From contig JBAJNN010000008.1 in assembly GCA_036881905.1 (NCBI GenBank), positions 15,594 through 79,593 of the forward strand: 64,000 nucleotides of DNA, written 5' to 3'. This DNA is from JBAJNN01 sp036881905 (GTDB lineage: Bacteria > Pseudomonadota > Alphaproteobacteria > Rhizobiales > Im1). Both the position numbers and the translations under genes were made by a program. Shown here one piece after another: positions 56,387-63,920 of this stretch; the stretch's first letter is position 1; each line of letters opens with the position of its first letter. The notes under the pieces were generated by a model. It was not told where the DNA came from. It worked only from the letters and a program-made list of their open reading frames with translations, and did not search any database.

Positions 56387-57010
56387 TCCCGCCACCACCA
56401 GGCTCGACCAACGCGCGGCGAGCGTCATTCACCCCGGCGGCGGCGAACAGGCGCGCTATGCCAACCCGCCGCAAGCGCGGGTGCGCTTGTGTGATGGCTA
56501 GCTCTCGACCTGGTTACGCATGGCTGTTCCACGCGCTGCGCCCGACGCCGCCTGGTGGCCGCTCGAGATCGGCGAAGAGGTGGTAGCGCTGTTCCCAGCG
56601 GCGACCCCGAAAAGGGAGGCGTGATCCTCGCTGCTCTCTACAACGAGACGCACCATGCCAAAACCGACAGCGCCGATACGGCCCGCGTCGATTACGGCAA
56701 CGGGAGTTACATCCTCCATGATCGCACTTCGGGCGTGATGACTCTTCACGCCACCGGCCACGGGGCCTTCCCGCCGCGCGCGGCGACTGGCGGTAGCGCC
56801 GATGTCTTTGTGCGAGGCTTGGGCGTCCAGGGCCAGGGCGACCCTTGGGCAATCCACTGCAACCCGACGCCGGTCTGCCATGGCAGCGCGCTGGCCGCCG
56901 GATCGTCGAGCGTGTTCGCCAATAGCCTGGCGCTCGGTCGCGTCGGCGATCCCATAGATTGCGGCTCGTTTGTGGCCACCGGTGCCGCAACCGTATTCGT
57001 CGGAGGATGA
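56379..57010 (+). pseudogene. Broken baseplate spike protein gpV with PAAR-like C-terminus
   Basis: ATG 56379 starts MNDPATTRLDQRAASVIHPG; TAG at 56499-56501 interrupts, then LEIGEEVVALFP runs until a frameshift near 56596, after which the frame continues as GVILAALYNETHHAKTDSAD, VDYGNGSYILHDRTSGVMTL, ALAAGSSSVFANSLALGRVG and SFVATGAATVFVGG. The first parts fit P2 gpV-type baseplate spikes (VTIGExVLLLxPxGD pattern), the last is a PAAR-like tip (VFAN...ARVGD...). Two lesions make it non-functional as one protein, though the PAAR part is intact. Confidence 0.65.
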
Positions 57011-57014
57011 GACC

Positions 57015-57503
57015 ATGACAGTAACCGGCATGCACACAGCCAATGCCCGCGCAATCTCGGGGATCGGGCATCTGCGGCAATCGGTGCGCGATCGCGAGGT
57101 GTTGAGCCGCAAGGAGATCGGCAAACTGATTAAGCGGGCGAAGACAGCGCAATGGCCGCATGTCAAAGTGTCGCAGGGGCATTTCAGGAAGCATCACGGG
57201 CAGCTTGGGTTGAGCATTCAGGCCGATTACAATCAATCGGCCCTCGATTTGATCCGGCACGGGGATCGCGACGTCTATCTCTCGATGCGCAAGGGCGTTC
57301 TCAATGCGACTTTTGTGAAGGCAAGAAAAGTTACCAGGCCGGACGGCAAGGTGGTTGAGGGGTTTAACGTGACGGCGGTCGATATGAAGGCCAACAAGAT
57401 CACCACCCACCATTGGCGCGAAAAGCTGGGGGCGAAAAACGACCAGGTGCCAGCGCATAAACAACGAGCAAGAGGAGTTGTCAAATGGCTTACAGGCTTC
57501 TAG
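57015..57503 (+). CDS. Chimeric small protein: gpW-like start joined to an unknown basic C-terminal domain
   Basis: 162 residues from ATG 57015, five bases after the gpV/PAAR stop. The first 26 residues (TGMHTANARAISGIGHLRQS) match the conserved N-terminus of phage baseplate protein gpW/gp25, but the rest does not: residues 28-162 are strongly basic, with SRKEIGKLIKRAKTAQWPHV, SQGHFRKHHGQLGLSIQADY and, near the end, VTAVDMKANKITTHHWRE, a strand-turn-strand pattern reminiscent of small nuclease toxins. A deletion has apparently joined gpW to the end of another gene. The frame is intact and overlaps the next gene by 19 bases. Function unknown; a toxin domain is a hypothesis. Confidence 0.6.
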   Translation: MTVTGMHTANARAISGIGHLRQSVRDREVLSRKEIGKLIKRAKTAQWPHVKVSQGHFRKHHGQLGLSIQADYNQSALDLIRHGDRDVYLSMRKGVLNATFVKARKVTRPDGKVVEGFNVTAVDMKANKITTHHWREKLGAKNDQVPAHKQRARGVVKWLTGF

Positions 57504-57883
57504 GGGTCGATCCGCTAGGCGATGACATTATCAAAGCAGGCGTTTCAATTACCGAGCGGGTTCTCTCATGTTACGACACCATTGGCGATCCGTCTTTCGA
57601 TATGGACCGCGATTTTATCCTGCATACCAGGTCGGCTTTGGAGTTCGCCCGCGTGCGATTGCTCCCAAAGCAACAGACGGACCTCGACGAGATTGACGCC
57701 TTCTGGCGGGCGCACCCAAAGGAGTTCAATGAGGACTTCAAGCTCATTCAGGGCTGGGAGGACAGGAAGACGGCGCTGGAAGGCTTTGTCGAGGACGAAC
57801 GCGGGCGAGTGCCGGCGATCCCGCGCTCGCATTGGTGGTGGTGGCCGATCCCAGTGGAGGGCGACAAAACAAAAGAGGAATAA
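57485..57883 (+). CDS. Small acidic protein, possible immunity partner of the preceding gene
   Basis: 132 residues from ATG 57485, with AGAGGAG at a good distance inside the end of the preceding gene; the two overlap by 19 bases, which implies coupled translation. The protein is acidic (DDIIKAG, DTIGDPSFDMDRDF, DLDEIDAFW, VEDERGR), has no signal peptide or membrane segment, and ends in an unusual SHWWWWPIPVE tail. I know no family for it. An acidic cytosolic protein translated together with a basic one is the usual look of toxin/immunity pairs, but this is inferred. Confidence 0.6.
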   Translation: MAYRLLGVDPLGDDIIKAGVSITERVLSCYDTIGDPSFDMDRDFILHTRSALEFARVRLLPKQQTDLDEIDAFWRAHPKEFNEDFKLIQGWEDRKTALEGFVEDERGRVPAIPRSHWWWWPIPVEGDKTKEE

Positions 57884-57887
57884 CATC

Positions 57888-58604
57888 ATGAAAAATATAG
57901 AGCTTTTCGACGAATACGCCGCACGGCTTTTTGCCGAGCTTTACAAGAGCTTTCCGACAAAAACCAATCTCAACGCCTGCAAACTTTGCGGCCACAGCGA
58001 GATTGATGAATATGGAAGGATTCTCGACGAGCGCGGAGAGCCGTCCAAGGCTTTCGATGTCGCGAGAAGCACCATCGAATGGCTTTATGAGGCCGGCTAC
58101 ATTCGCGGCAACGGGATGGGGGCAATGGGGTTGGGTCAGGCCGTATTGTCGCCGATGGGGCTGATGGTGCTCAAATCCGTTCCGGCCAGCCTCAAAATCG
58201 AGGAAAGCGTGGGAGATCGTTTGTCGAAACTGGTCAAGGAGGGCACCTATGAGGCGGCGCGCGAGGCGGTAAATCGGCACTGGTTGCCCGGTGCTCGATG
58301 GTGGGAAGGGCGTTGGGTTAGCCGTATGACCGAGGCCGCCCATATCCTGCAAGCCACCCGGACCGTCATTGCCGAGCGCGGCGCGACTTACGGTGATGCG
58401 GCCGCGCTGTTTGCGCAAGTCGCGCGGCGCTGGTCGGCGACGTTGGGGGCGGAAGTGACGGCGAGCCAAGCGATCTTGTGTATGCTCGACCTCAAGCTCG
58501 CCCGCTTGGCGCATGATCCCGCGCATAAAGACAGCATGGTCGATGTCGCCGGATATGCGGCCCTGCTTGCCGATCTGGCCGTCATTGAGGAGCACGGGAC
58601 GTGA
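57888..58604 (+). CDS. Phage accessory protein: unknown N-terminal domain fused to a DUF6378-like domain
   Basis: 238 residues from ATG 57888 (GAGGAATAACATC before it). Residues 1-130 (AARLFAELYKSFPTKTNLNA, EWLYEAGYIRGNGMGA, LSPMGLMVLKSVPASLK) resemble small winged-helix-like phage or resistance-associated hypothetical proteins. From about residue 145 (MTEAAHILQATRTVIAERGA) to the end the sequence matches the DUF6378 phage domain, with YGDAAALFAQVARRWSATLG and MLDLKLARLAHDPAHKDSMV, then DVAGYAALL. A separate DUF6378 gene normally starts at that MTEAA, so a deletion probably fused two genes. Its last codons lie in a 24-bp palindrome. Confidence 0.65.
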   Translation: MKNIELFDEYAARLFAELYKSFPTKTNLNACKLCGHSEIDEYGRILDERGEPSKAFDVARSTIEWLYEAGYIRGNGMGAMGLGQAVLSPMGLMVLKSVPASLKIEESVGDRLSKLVKEGTYEAAREAVNRHWLPGARWWEGRWVSRMTEAAHILQATRTVIAERGATYGDAAALFAQVARRWSATLGAEVTASQAILCMLDLKLARLAHDPAHKDSMVDVAGYAALLADLAVIEEHGT

Positions 58605-59139
58605 CGATATGCATATCGTCACGCGTATTGTCCGCCCCCATATCGGCGAGGACCCGATCAATGGTCATCTTGCGCATCGCCAGATGGCCCGCCAGCTCGG
58701 CCCATATGGTCTTGGGGATCGGCCGAGCGCCTGCAAGCCACTGGCGGATGCGGCTAGAGTCAAATCCTAGATTTCGTGCGAGGTCGGTCTGCCAGCGCGG
58801 CCCGTAGAGGGCTTGGCCGATCGCGGTCAGCTCGCGCGCTCCATAGCCTCTGGTCGCGGCGAGCGTGTCAATGTCGCTGTAATACCCCCGCCAAAATGGG
58901 CGCTGGGCCTCCAAGGGCACGCCATCGGGCGGGTCGTCAATATCCTCCGGGTTCAGCTCGGCCATCAACACTCCAAGCTCGTCTTGATCGGCCCGCCTTG
59001 CGGGATATGACTCAAGGACCCAGGGCAATCCATAGGCCGGTCTCGTGAGCATCGCCTGCAGGTAACGTGACGGGATATCGCCCTCTGGCCAGATCGCTCG
59101 AGCGATCTGGCCTATCGTATACATGATGCGGGGATCCAT
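58582..59139 (-). CDS. Helix-turn-helix-containing phage-like protein
   Basis: 185 residues from ATG 59139, with GCGGAG before it. The N-terminal half (YTIGQIARAIWPEGDIPSRY, RGYYSDIDTLAATRGYGARE) is unassigned; the C-terminal half LTAIGQALYGPRWQTDLARN with LGFDSSRIRQWLAGARPIPK looks like a DNA-binding helix-turn-helix of the XRE type, found in many alphaproteobacterial prophage-related genes. It overlaps the opposite gene at the 3' ends by 23 bases (58582-58604). Likely a small regulator of the former prophage. Confidence 0.65.
   Translation of the reverse strand: MDPRIMYTIGQIARAIWPEGDIPSRYLQAMLTRPAYGLPWVLESYPARRADQDELGVLMAELNPEDIDDPPDGVPLEAQRPFWRGYYSDIDTLAATRGYGARELTAIGQALYGPRWQTDLARNLGFDSSRIRQWLAGARPIPKTIWAELAGHLAMRKMTIDRVLADMGADNTRDDMHIVTSRAPQ
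58600..58623. repeat. Perfect 24-bp palindrome across convergent gene ends
   Basis: The half-site CGTGACGATATG (58600-58611) is followed directly by its exact reverse complement (58612-58623). It contains the stop codon of the plus-strand gene and the last codons of the minus-strand gene. Perfect palindromes without spacer are typical of operators for dimeric regulators or of sites left by DNA joining; which of these applies is unknown. Confidence 0.7.
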
Positions 59140-59327
59140 GCGTTACTACTCCGCGCAAGCTGCCGTTAGACCGGCATCGGTAATAGCTCTCTTATTGTAT
59201 CGTTCTCATCTGCGCATACCTCATCGCGCAAATAATCCAAGAGCTTAGCGGGATTTTTGCCCCGCCGCAACACGCCCTTTCGCGGCCCGGTCCACTGGCA
59301 CTTTACACTACGGTGGATCAGACGCTT

Positions 59328-60527
59328 TTAAGAGTTCCCGGTCAAACGGCCGGGCAGAAGGCCCCCGTAAATTTCCTTATCGTGAACAATCCCGACAGCC
59401 AGGTCGGCATCATTCAAAAGGACCGGCAAACGGGTAACAAGACGTGCTTCGATAATATCGCGAATGGTGGTTACAACCGGGGCATTCACAAGTTTATGGC
59501 GCATGGCGTCGGGGTTGGCGAGTGCCTGGTCGAGAGATGCAAACTCAATGGCTTTGCCATCCAGCATCGGCTTGCGGGCAACCCCGTCGGTATCGAGTGA
59601 AATGGTCAATTGACAATTGTGATCGAGCATGACGCGGCCATCTTCTCTTGGCAGGGTATCAAGGCCGGTCATAAGTGAGGCACCATCAAGCACATTGAGC
59701 GGATTGGTATGAGAAACGAATTGCGTGACATAGCTGTCTACCGGATTGAGAACAATATCTTGCGGCATGCCATGTTGTACGATACGGCCCTCCTCAAGGA
59801 TGACAATGTGATTACCGATTTTGAGAGCTTCGTCGAGGTCGTGGCTAACGAAAATAATAGTTTTTCTTAGAGCCTTTTGTAACTCCAGAAGTTCATCCTG
59901 CAACCGGGCCCGAATCAACGGGTCAAGCGCGGAAAATGGTTCATCCATCAACAGGATAGGCGCATCCGTGGCGAAAGCGCGGGCAAGCCCGACGCGCTGT
60001 TGCATGCCGCCGGAAAGTTCATGGACATATTTGCCCGACCATTGTTCGAGGTCAACAAGGGCGAGCTGCTCGTCTACTCGGCGCGAGCGCTCCTTTGCGT
60101 CCATACGGGCAAGCTCAAGGCCAAAACCGGCGTTTTCCTCCACCGTGAGCCATGGAAACAGGGCAAATTGCTGAAAGACCATGGCGACGCAATACATGCG
60201 CACTCGCCGCAATGTCGCGACATCGCAAGTCGTAACATCAATCATGTCCTCGCCATCACGCACCAGAACCTCGCCGCGCACCACACCACTAAGGCCGTTC
60301 ACTGCGCGGATGAGCGTCGATTTTCCCGATCCCGACAAGCCCATCACGACGCAAATATCGCCTTCCCTGACATCAAGGCAGGCATCCGCGACACCGAGCA
60401 CATGATCGGTTTCCTCCAAAATGCGCGATCGACTCGCACCGGCGTTGAGAAGCGGCAGAACAGTTTGCGGCTGATCGCCGAAAACAATATCGACATGGCG
60501 AAAAGAAACCGCCACAGGTGATGTCAT
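59328..60527 (-). CDS. choV: Choline/glycine-betaine ABC transporter ATP-binding protein
   Basis: 399 residues from ATG 60527, which overlaps the permease stop (ATGA). Walker A GLSGSGKST, Q-loop MVFQQFALFPWL, signature LSGGMQQRVGLAR and Walker B ILLMDEPFSALD are present. The C-terminal part (about 280-399) contains CBS-like repeats, including ITTIRDIIE-type and DADLAVGIVHDKEIY segments, as in ProV/ChoV. It powers betaine or choline import for osmoprotection or catabolism. It is the last gene of the choXWV series. Confidence 0.93.
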   Translation of the reverse strand: MTSPVAVSFRHVDIVFGDQPQTVLPLLNAGASRSRILEETDHVLGVADACLDVREGDICVVMGLSGSGKSTLIRAVNGLSGVVRGEVLVRDGEDMIDVTTCDVATLRRVRMYCVAMVFQQFALFPWLTVEENAGFGLELARMDAKERSRRVDEQLALVDLEQWSGKYVHELSGGMQQRVGLARAFATDAPILLMDEPFSALDPLIRARLQDELLELQKALRKTIIFVSHDLDEALKIGNHIVILEEGRIVQHGMPQDIVLNPVDSYVTQFVSHTNPLNVLDGASLMTGLDTLPREDGRVMLDHNCQLTISLDTDGVARKPMLDGKAIEFASLDQALANPDAMRHKLVNAPVVTTIRDIIEARLVTRLPVLLNDADLAVGIVHDKEIYGGLLPGRLTGNS

Positions 60528-61375
60528 GAGTCTGCTCCCGATATGTTTCGCTCCGATCGGCAAAGGCGGTCGAGAACAATTGCAACCACCACGATCACCA
60601 ATCCGGCTTCAAGCCCCATCGACACATTAACGGTATTGAGAGCGCGCACCACTGGTTGGCCAAGGCCGTTCGCGCCGACGAGCGCGGCAATGACCACCAT
60701 GGATAGCGACAACATGATGCATTGGGTCAGACCCACCATGATGGTTGGCCTCGCGTGAGGCAATTCGACTTTCCATAAAAGTTGTCGCTTGCTCGCCCCG
60801 AATGCCTTGCCGGCCTCGACAAGATGGGCGGGGACCGAAGCAATGCCATGCTGTGTCAGCCGGATCGAGGTCGGAAGAGTGAAAATCACCGTTGCGACAA
60901 GACCCGGCGTAACGCCCAGACCGAACAACACCACAGCCGGTATGAGATAGACGAAAGTTGGTAGTGTCTGCATCAAATCAAGGACGGGGCGGATCAGCCG
61001 ATAGAGCCATGGCCGATGCGCCGCGGCAATGCCCACCGGAACGCCGATTACCATGGAAACCACCGTTGCGCCAAGCACCAGAACCACAGTCTCGATGGTC
61101 TGCGGCCAATAGCCCTGGTTGATGATGAAAACCAGCGCGATCACCACCCATAAGGCAAGCTTCCAGTTACGGTGCAACAGAAAGGCCAAACCCGCCACCA
61201 ACGCAACGACTATGGGTGGGGGCAACCACAAAACAACCCTGGTGATTACTTCAAGACCGCTCTGAATGAACAGCGATAATGCGTCGAAGAACCAGTAAAA
61301 ATCATTGATCAGCAAGCGGATGAGTTTTTCCCCCCAATAACCGACGGGAAGTTTGTGTGCGGTCAACCAGTTCAT
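60524..61375 (-). CDS. choW: Choline/glycine-betaine ABC transporter permease
   Basis: 283 residues with about six membrane segments. The family stretch QTLPTFVYLIPAVVLFGLG is present near the middle, and the ATPase-docking loop lies in EAGKAFGASKRQLLWKVELP (about residue 190). It forms the inner-membrane channel with a second copy of itself. The binding-protein gene lies 139 bases upstream on the same strand. Confidence 0.93.
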   Translation of the reverse strand: MNWLTAHKLPVGYWGEKLIRLLINDFYWFFDALSLFIQSGLEVITRVVLWLPPPIVVALVAGLAFLLHRNWKLALWVVIALVFIINQGYWPQTIETVVLVLGATVVSMVIGVPVGIAAAHRPWLYRLIRPVLDLMQTLPTFVYLIPAVVLFGLGVTPGLVATVIFTLPTSIRLTQHGIASVPAHLVEAGKAFGASKRQLLWKVELPHARPTIMVGLTQCIMLSLSMVVIAALVGANGLGQPVVRALNTVNVSMGLEAGLVIVVVAIVLDRLCRSERNISGADS

Positions 61376-61514
61376 GGCCGGAGCGCTCCTGCCTTCGCCG
61401 AGTTTGCACCCGGCCTTGCGTCATGTTGCCGGCAGCGGATGACGCAACACCTCAAAAGGCAGGTTTTGGCGTGTTGCTCGCGGAAACGAAAGAAGCTTTC
61501 AGGAATCGGTCGTC

Positions 61515-62492
61515 TCAAAACCCCAAAACCTCATGAATTGCAGCCCGGCCATCACCACCATCGATGGTGGTGACGCCTTCAAGCCACCGGTCCAGGCTGT
61601 CCGGATGCGCCCTGATCCAGGATTTCGCAGCGACAAGCGGCGCCTCATCATGATGTCTGATGGCGGCCATGACCACATTCTCCGCAGACAGGGGGATGAC
61701 AAGATTTCCGAGGAATTTCGCCACATTAGGACAGTCATTTTTGTACCCGGCGCGCGCAATGATATACACTTTGCTCACGCCATGAGGCCCAAAAAACGCG
61801 TCGGGATCGTCAAGATACTTCATTTTGATGTCGAGATTCATGGGGTGCGGCTCCCAGGCTGTAAACACGACGTCTTCCCCGCGCCTGATTTTACGCTTCA
61901 CCTGGGAGAGCATACCCTGTTCGGACGACTCGACAAGCTTGAAATCTTTCAGGCCCAGGGCATCCGTCCCGAGTATTGAGAGAGTGATCCGGTTGGCGCC
62001 GCTGCCCGGATCTATGCCATATATCTCATGGTTCAGGGAATCCTTGAATTTGACGATATCCGCAAAGCTGTGTAATCCCCTCTCATAAGTATAATCCGGC
62101 ACGGCGAGGCCGGAGTGTGCCCCTTTCACGCTTTGGCCCAATATCTCCACAGCTCCCGCGCTCAAATAGGGTTGGGTAGTACTTTCCTGCCCTGGCCACC
62201 AGTTGTCGAGAAAGATATCCACTTGCCTGTTTTTGAGACCGACAAAAATCACCGGCAGAGACAAAAACCGTTCAGTGGGTGTATAGCCAAGCCCGTCAAG
62301 GAGGATTGTGGCAATCGCATTGCCGGCGGTGTTGTCGCTCCAGCCGGCATTGGCCAAACGCACAGTCTTGCACCGCGATCCGGCAGCCTCCGCGGCCACG
62401 TCCGTCGGGACGACAGTTGTTCCAACGCTCGCTGCAAGCGCGATAATGGTGGCGAGCTTTTTCAGCAATAACGTCCTCTTTTTCACAAACAA
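61515..62492 (-). CDS. choX: Choline/glycine-betaine periplasmic binding protein
   Basis: 325 residues if TTG 62492 is the start: AAAGGAG lies seven bases before it, and a signal peptide (KKRTLLLKKLATIIALAASV, cut after AEA) follows. Family motifs are KTVRLANAGWSDNTAG, NWWPGQE, GIDPGSGANR and AWEPHPMNLDIKMKYLDDPD, which together supply the aromatic and aspartate residues of the betaine cage. A perfect 22-bp palindrome within the gene end (61552-61573) follows from its VTTIDGGDG codons. Confidence 0.92.
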   Translation of the reverse strand: MFVKKRTLLLKKLATIIALAASVGTTVVPTDVAAEAAGSRCKTVRLANAGWSDNTAGNAIATILLDGLGYTPTERFLSLPVIFVGLKNRQVDIFLDNWWPGQESTTQPYLSAGAVEILGQSVKGAHSGLAVPDYTYERGLHSFADIVKFKDSLNHEIYGIDPGSGANRITLSILGTDALGLKDFKLVESSEQGMLSQVKRKIRRGEDVVFTAWEPHPMNLDIKMKYLDDPDAFFGPHGVSKVYIIARAGYKNDCPNVAKFLGNLVIPLSAENVVMAAIRHHDEAPLVAAKSWIRAHPDSLDRWLEGVTTIDGGDGRAAIHEVLGF

Positions 62493-62963
62493 GAGTATTC
62501 TCCTTTTACGACTCTCAAGCGTTCCGCGCCTGTGCAGACAATGCCGACACCAACCCAATACACAACGGGAAACAAATGAGGGCGCATATGAGGGGCTGAA
62601 GACAAATCCGCGTCCTTAAGATATTTCCGCGAGCGACGTGGTTTTCTCAGAATACGCCCCGCGCCGGGGTGGCATCGGCGATCTCTCCGGACAAACCCGG
62701 AACACCACGCGGCAAAGCGTATGGCGACCACAACAAAAGCCTGAGATGAGCTAAGCTCGCGATGATTGCGACAATTCATTGGTAACAGAATGACCGATCA
62801 ATGGCAAGGGGCAGGAACGTCCCTTAAATCCTGCCTCCACACTGCGCGATAGATAACTCACCATTCGGAAGAATGGATGATCTGCAGCCAAAAGCGTGGG
62901 GCACACTCGACGCAGCTGTTATATAAAGCTGAAAAGCCTCGCGCACATGGCTGACGAATGGCG
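62493..62963. other. Intergenic region between choX and tRNA-Gln
   Basis: About 470 bases holding the choX promoter region and the 3' side of the tRNA-Gln gene, both on the minus strand. No gene is recognised. Confidence 0.45.
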
Positions 62964-63034
62964 CTGGGGCGGCAGGATTCGAACCTGCGATCACGGGACC
63001 AAAACCCATTGCCTTACCACTTGGCTACGCCCCA
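62964..63034 (-). tRNA. tRNA-Gln (anticodon TTG)
   Basis: On the minus strand TGGGGCG (63034-63028) pairs with CGCCCCA at the 3' end, followed by discriminator G, as in glutamine tRNAs. The D-arm region GCCAAGTGGTAAGGC, the anticodon loop TTTTGGT (anticodon TTG) in a five-pair stem, and the T-arm GCAGGTTCGAATCCTGC are all intact. CCA is not encoded. Confidence 0.95.
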
Positions 63035-63086
63035 ATTCGGCCGATGTCGCAGCAAAAACCCTTTCGATGCGGCTGAAAGACGGTTT

Positions 63087-63115
63087 AACGTAACCGCACC
63101 GGCCTGAAACCGCAA
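63087..63115 (-). promoter_or_regulatory. Candidate tRNA-Gln promoter
   Basis: On the minus strand TTGCGG (63115-63110), 17 bases and TACGTT (63092-63087) form a possible sigma70 promoter about 50 bases upstream of the tRNA. The -10 match is weak, so the call is tentative. Confidence 0.3.
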
Positions 63116-63157
63116 TATGCCTTCACTACACTGTTCCGGTACGATGTCAATGACAGC

Positions 63158-63186
63158 TTGCGCAATGCACCCTCCGGCGCTACACT
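63158..63186 (+). promoter_or_regulatory. Candidate tRNA-Pro promoter
   Basis: TTGCGC (63158-63163), a 17-base spacer and TACACT (63181-63186) precede the tRNA-Pro gene by 19 bases, a fitting position for a sigma70 promoter. The -35 match is partial. Confidence 0.45.
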
Positions 63187-63205
63187 CGGCGGAAAATTCG
63201 GGGCG

Positions 63206-63283
63206 CGGAGTGTAGCGCAGTCAGGTCAGCGCACCTCGTTCGGGACGAGGGGGTCGCAGGTTCAAATCCTGCCACTCCGACCA
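63206..63283 (+). tRNA. tRNA-Pro (anticodon CGG), CCA encoded
   Basis: CGGAGTG (63206-63212) pairs with CACTCCG before discriminator A (63280) and an encoded CCA (63281-63283). The anticodon loop TTCGGGA in the stem CCTCG/CGAGG gives anticodon CGG, and the T-arm GCAGGTTCAAATCCTGC is intact. It decodes CCG. Confidence 0.96.
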
Positions 63284-63413
63284 TAGCTTCAATCTCCGGG
63301 CAAGTGGAGTGGGCCCGGATCGGTCGGGAAATCGTCTGAGGGAAGCCACCCGGATTTTGAATACGATCCCCCGGCAAACCTGCGGGGATTTAGGCAAACA
63401 CAGGAACACAATC

Positions 63414-63815
63414 ATGACTTTCGGGAATGCCATTCTTTCGGGATTTGAAAACTATGCAAACTTTCGCGGGCGCTCGACGCGTCGGGCCTTCTGGTTTTGG
63501 CAGTTGTTTTTGCTCGGTGCCGGGATCGGTCTTTCGATGATCGATATCTCTTGGGCAGGGGTATTTGCCTTGGTGCTCCCGTTGCGCGAGTTTGGCCATA
63601 CTATCGAGGAGTCGTCTTCGATGATCACCCGTGCATTTTTCCTGGTGGCCCTGTTGCCAAGCTTTGCCGTCGGGGCACGTCGTCTGCATGATACCGGTCG
63701 GTCGGGGTGGTGGCAGTTGCTGGCTCTCATTCCGTTTATTGGTAGTATCGTGCTGATCGTCTGGTGGTGTCGACCGAGCGAGAACCAGAATAATCGCTTT
63801 GGCATCGCGCCTTGA
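63414..63815 (+). CDS. DUF805 family small membrane protein
   Basis: 133 residues from ATG 63414, with AGGA upstream. Four hydrophobic segments and the family hallmarks are present: FENYANFRGRSTRRAFWFWQ near the start, ARRLHDTGRSGWWQLL near residue 90 and the C-terminal GSIVLIVWWCRPSENQNNRF. DUF805 proteins are inner-membrane proteins of unknown function. It follows tRNA-Pro by 130 bases. Confidence 0.9.
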   Translation: MTFGNAILSGFENYANFRGRSTRRAFWFWQLFLLGAGIGLSMIDISWAGVFALVLPLREFGHTIEESSSMITRAFFLVALLPSFAVGARRLHDTGRSGWWQLLALIPFIGSIVLIVWWCRPSENQNNRFGIAP

Positions 63816-63920
63816 GGATTTTACAGTGGCGGACCAGGGACGGTGACGGCTGCGTTTTAAGGCTGTCCCCAAGACTTTAGACGAAGGCGCATTCCTCCAG
63901 CAACATAGTAGAAAATATGT

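Noticed and set aside
59248..59265. Hairpin GCGGG...CCCGC downstream of choV
   Set aside because: The stem is only five pairs with no T-run, too weak for a terminator.
61552..61573. Perfect 22-bp palindrome TCACCACCATC and its complement inside choX
   Set aside because: It is explained by codons for the repeated residues VTTIDGGDG in a conserved coding region, so a regulatory meaning is not needed.
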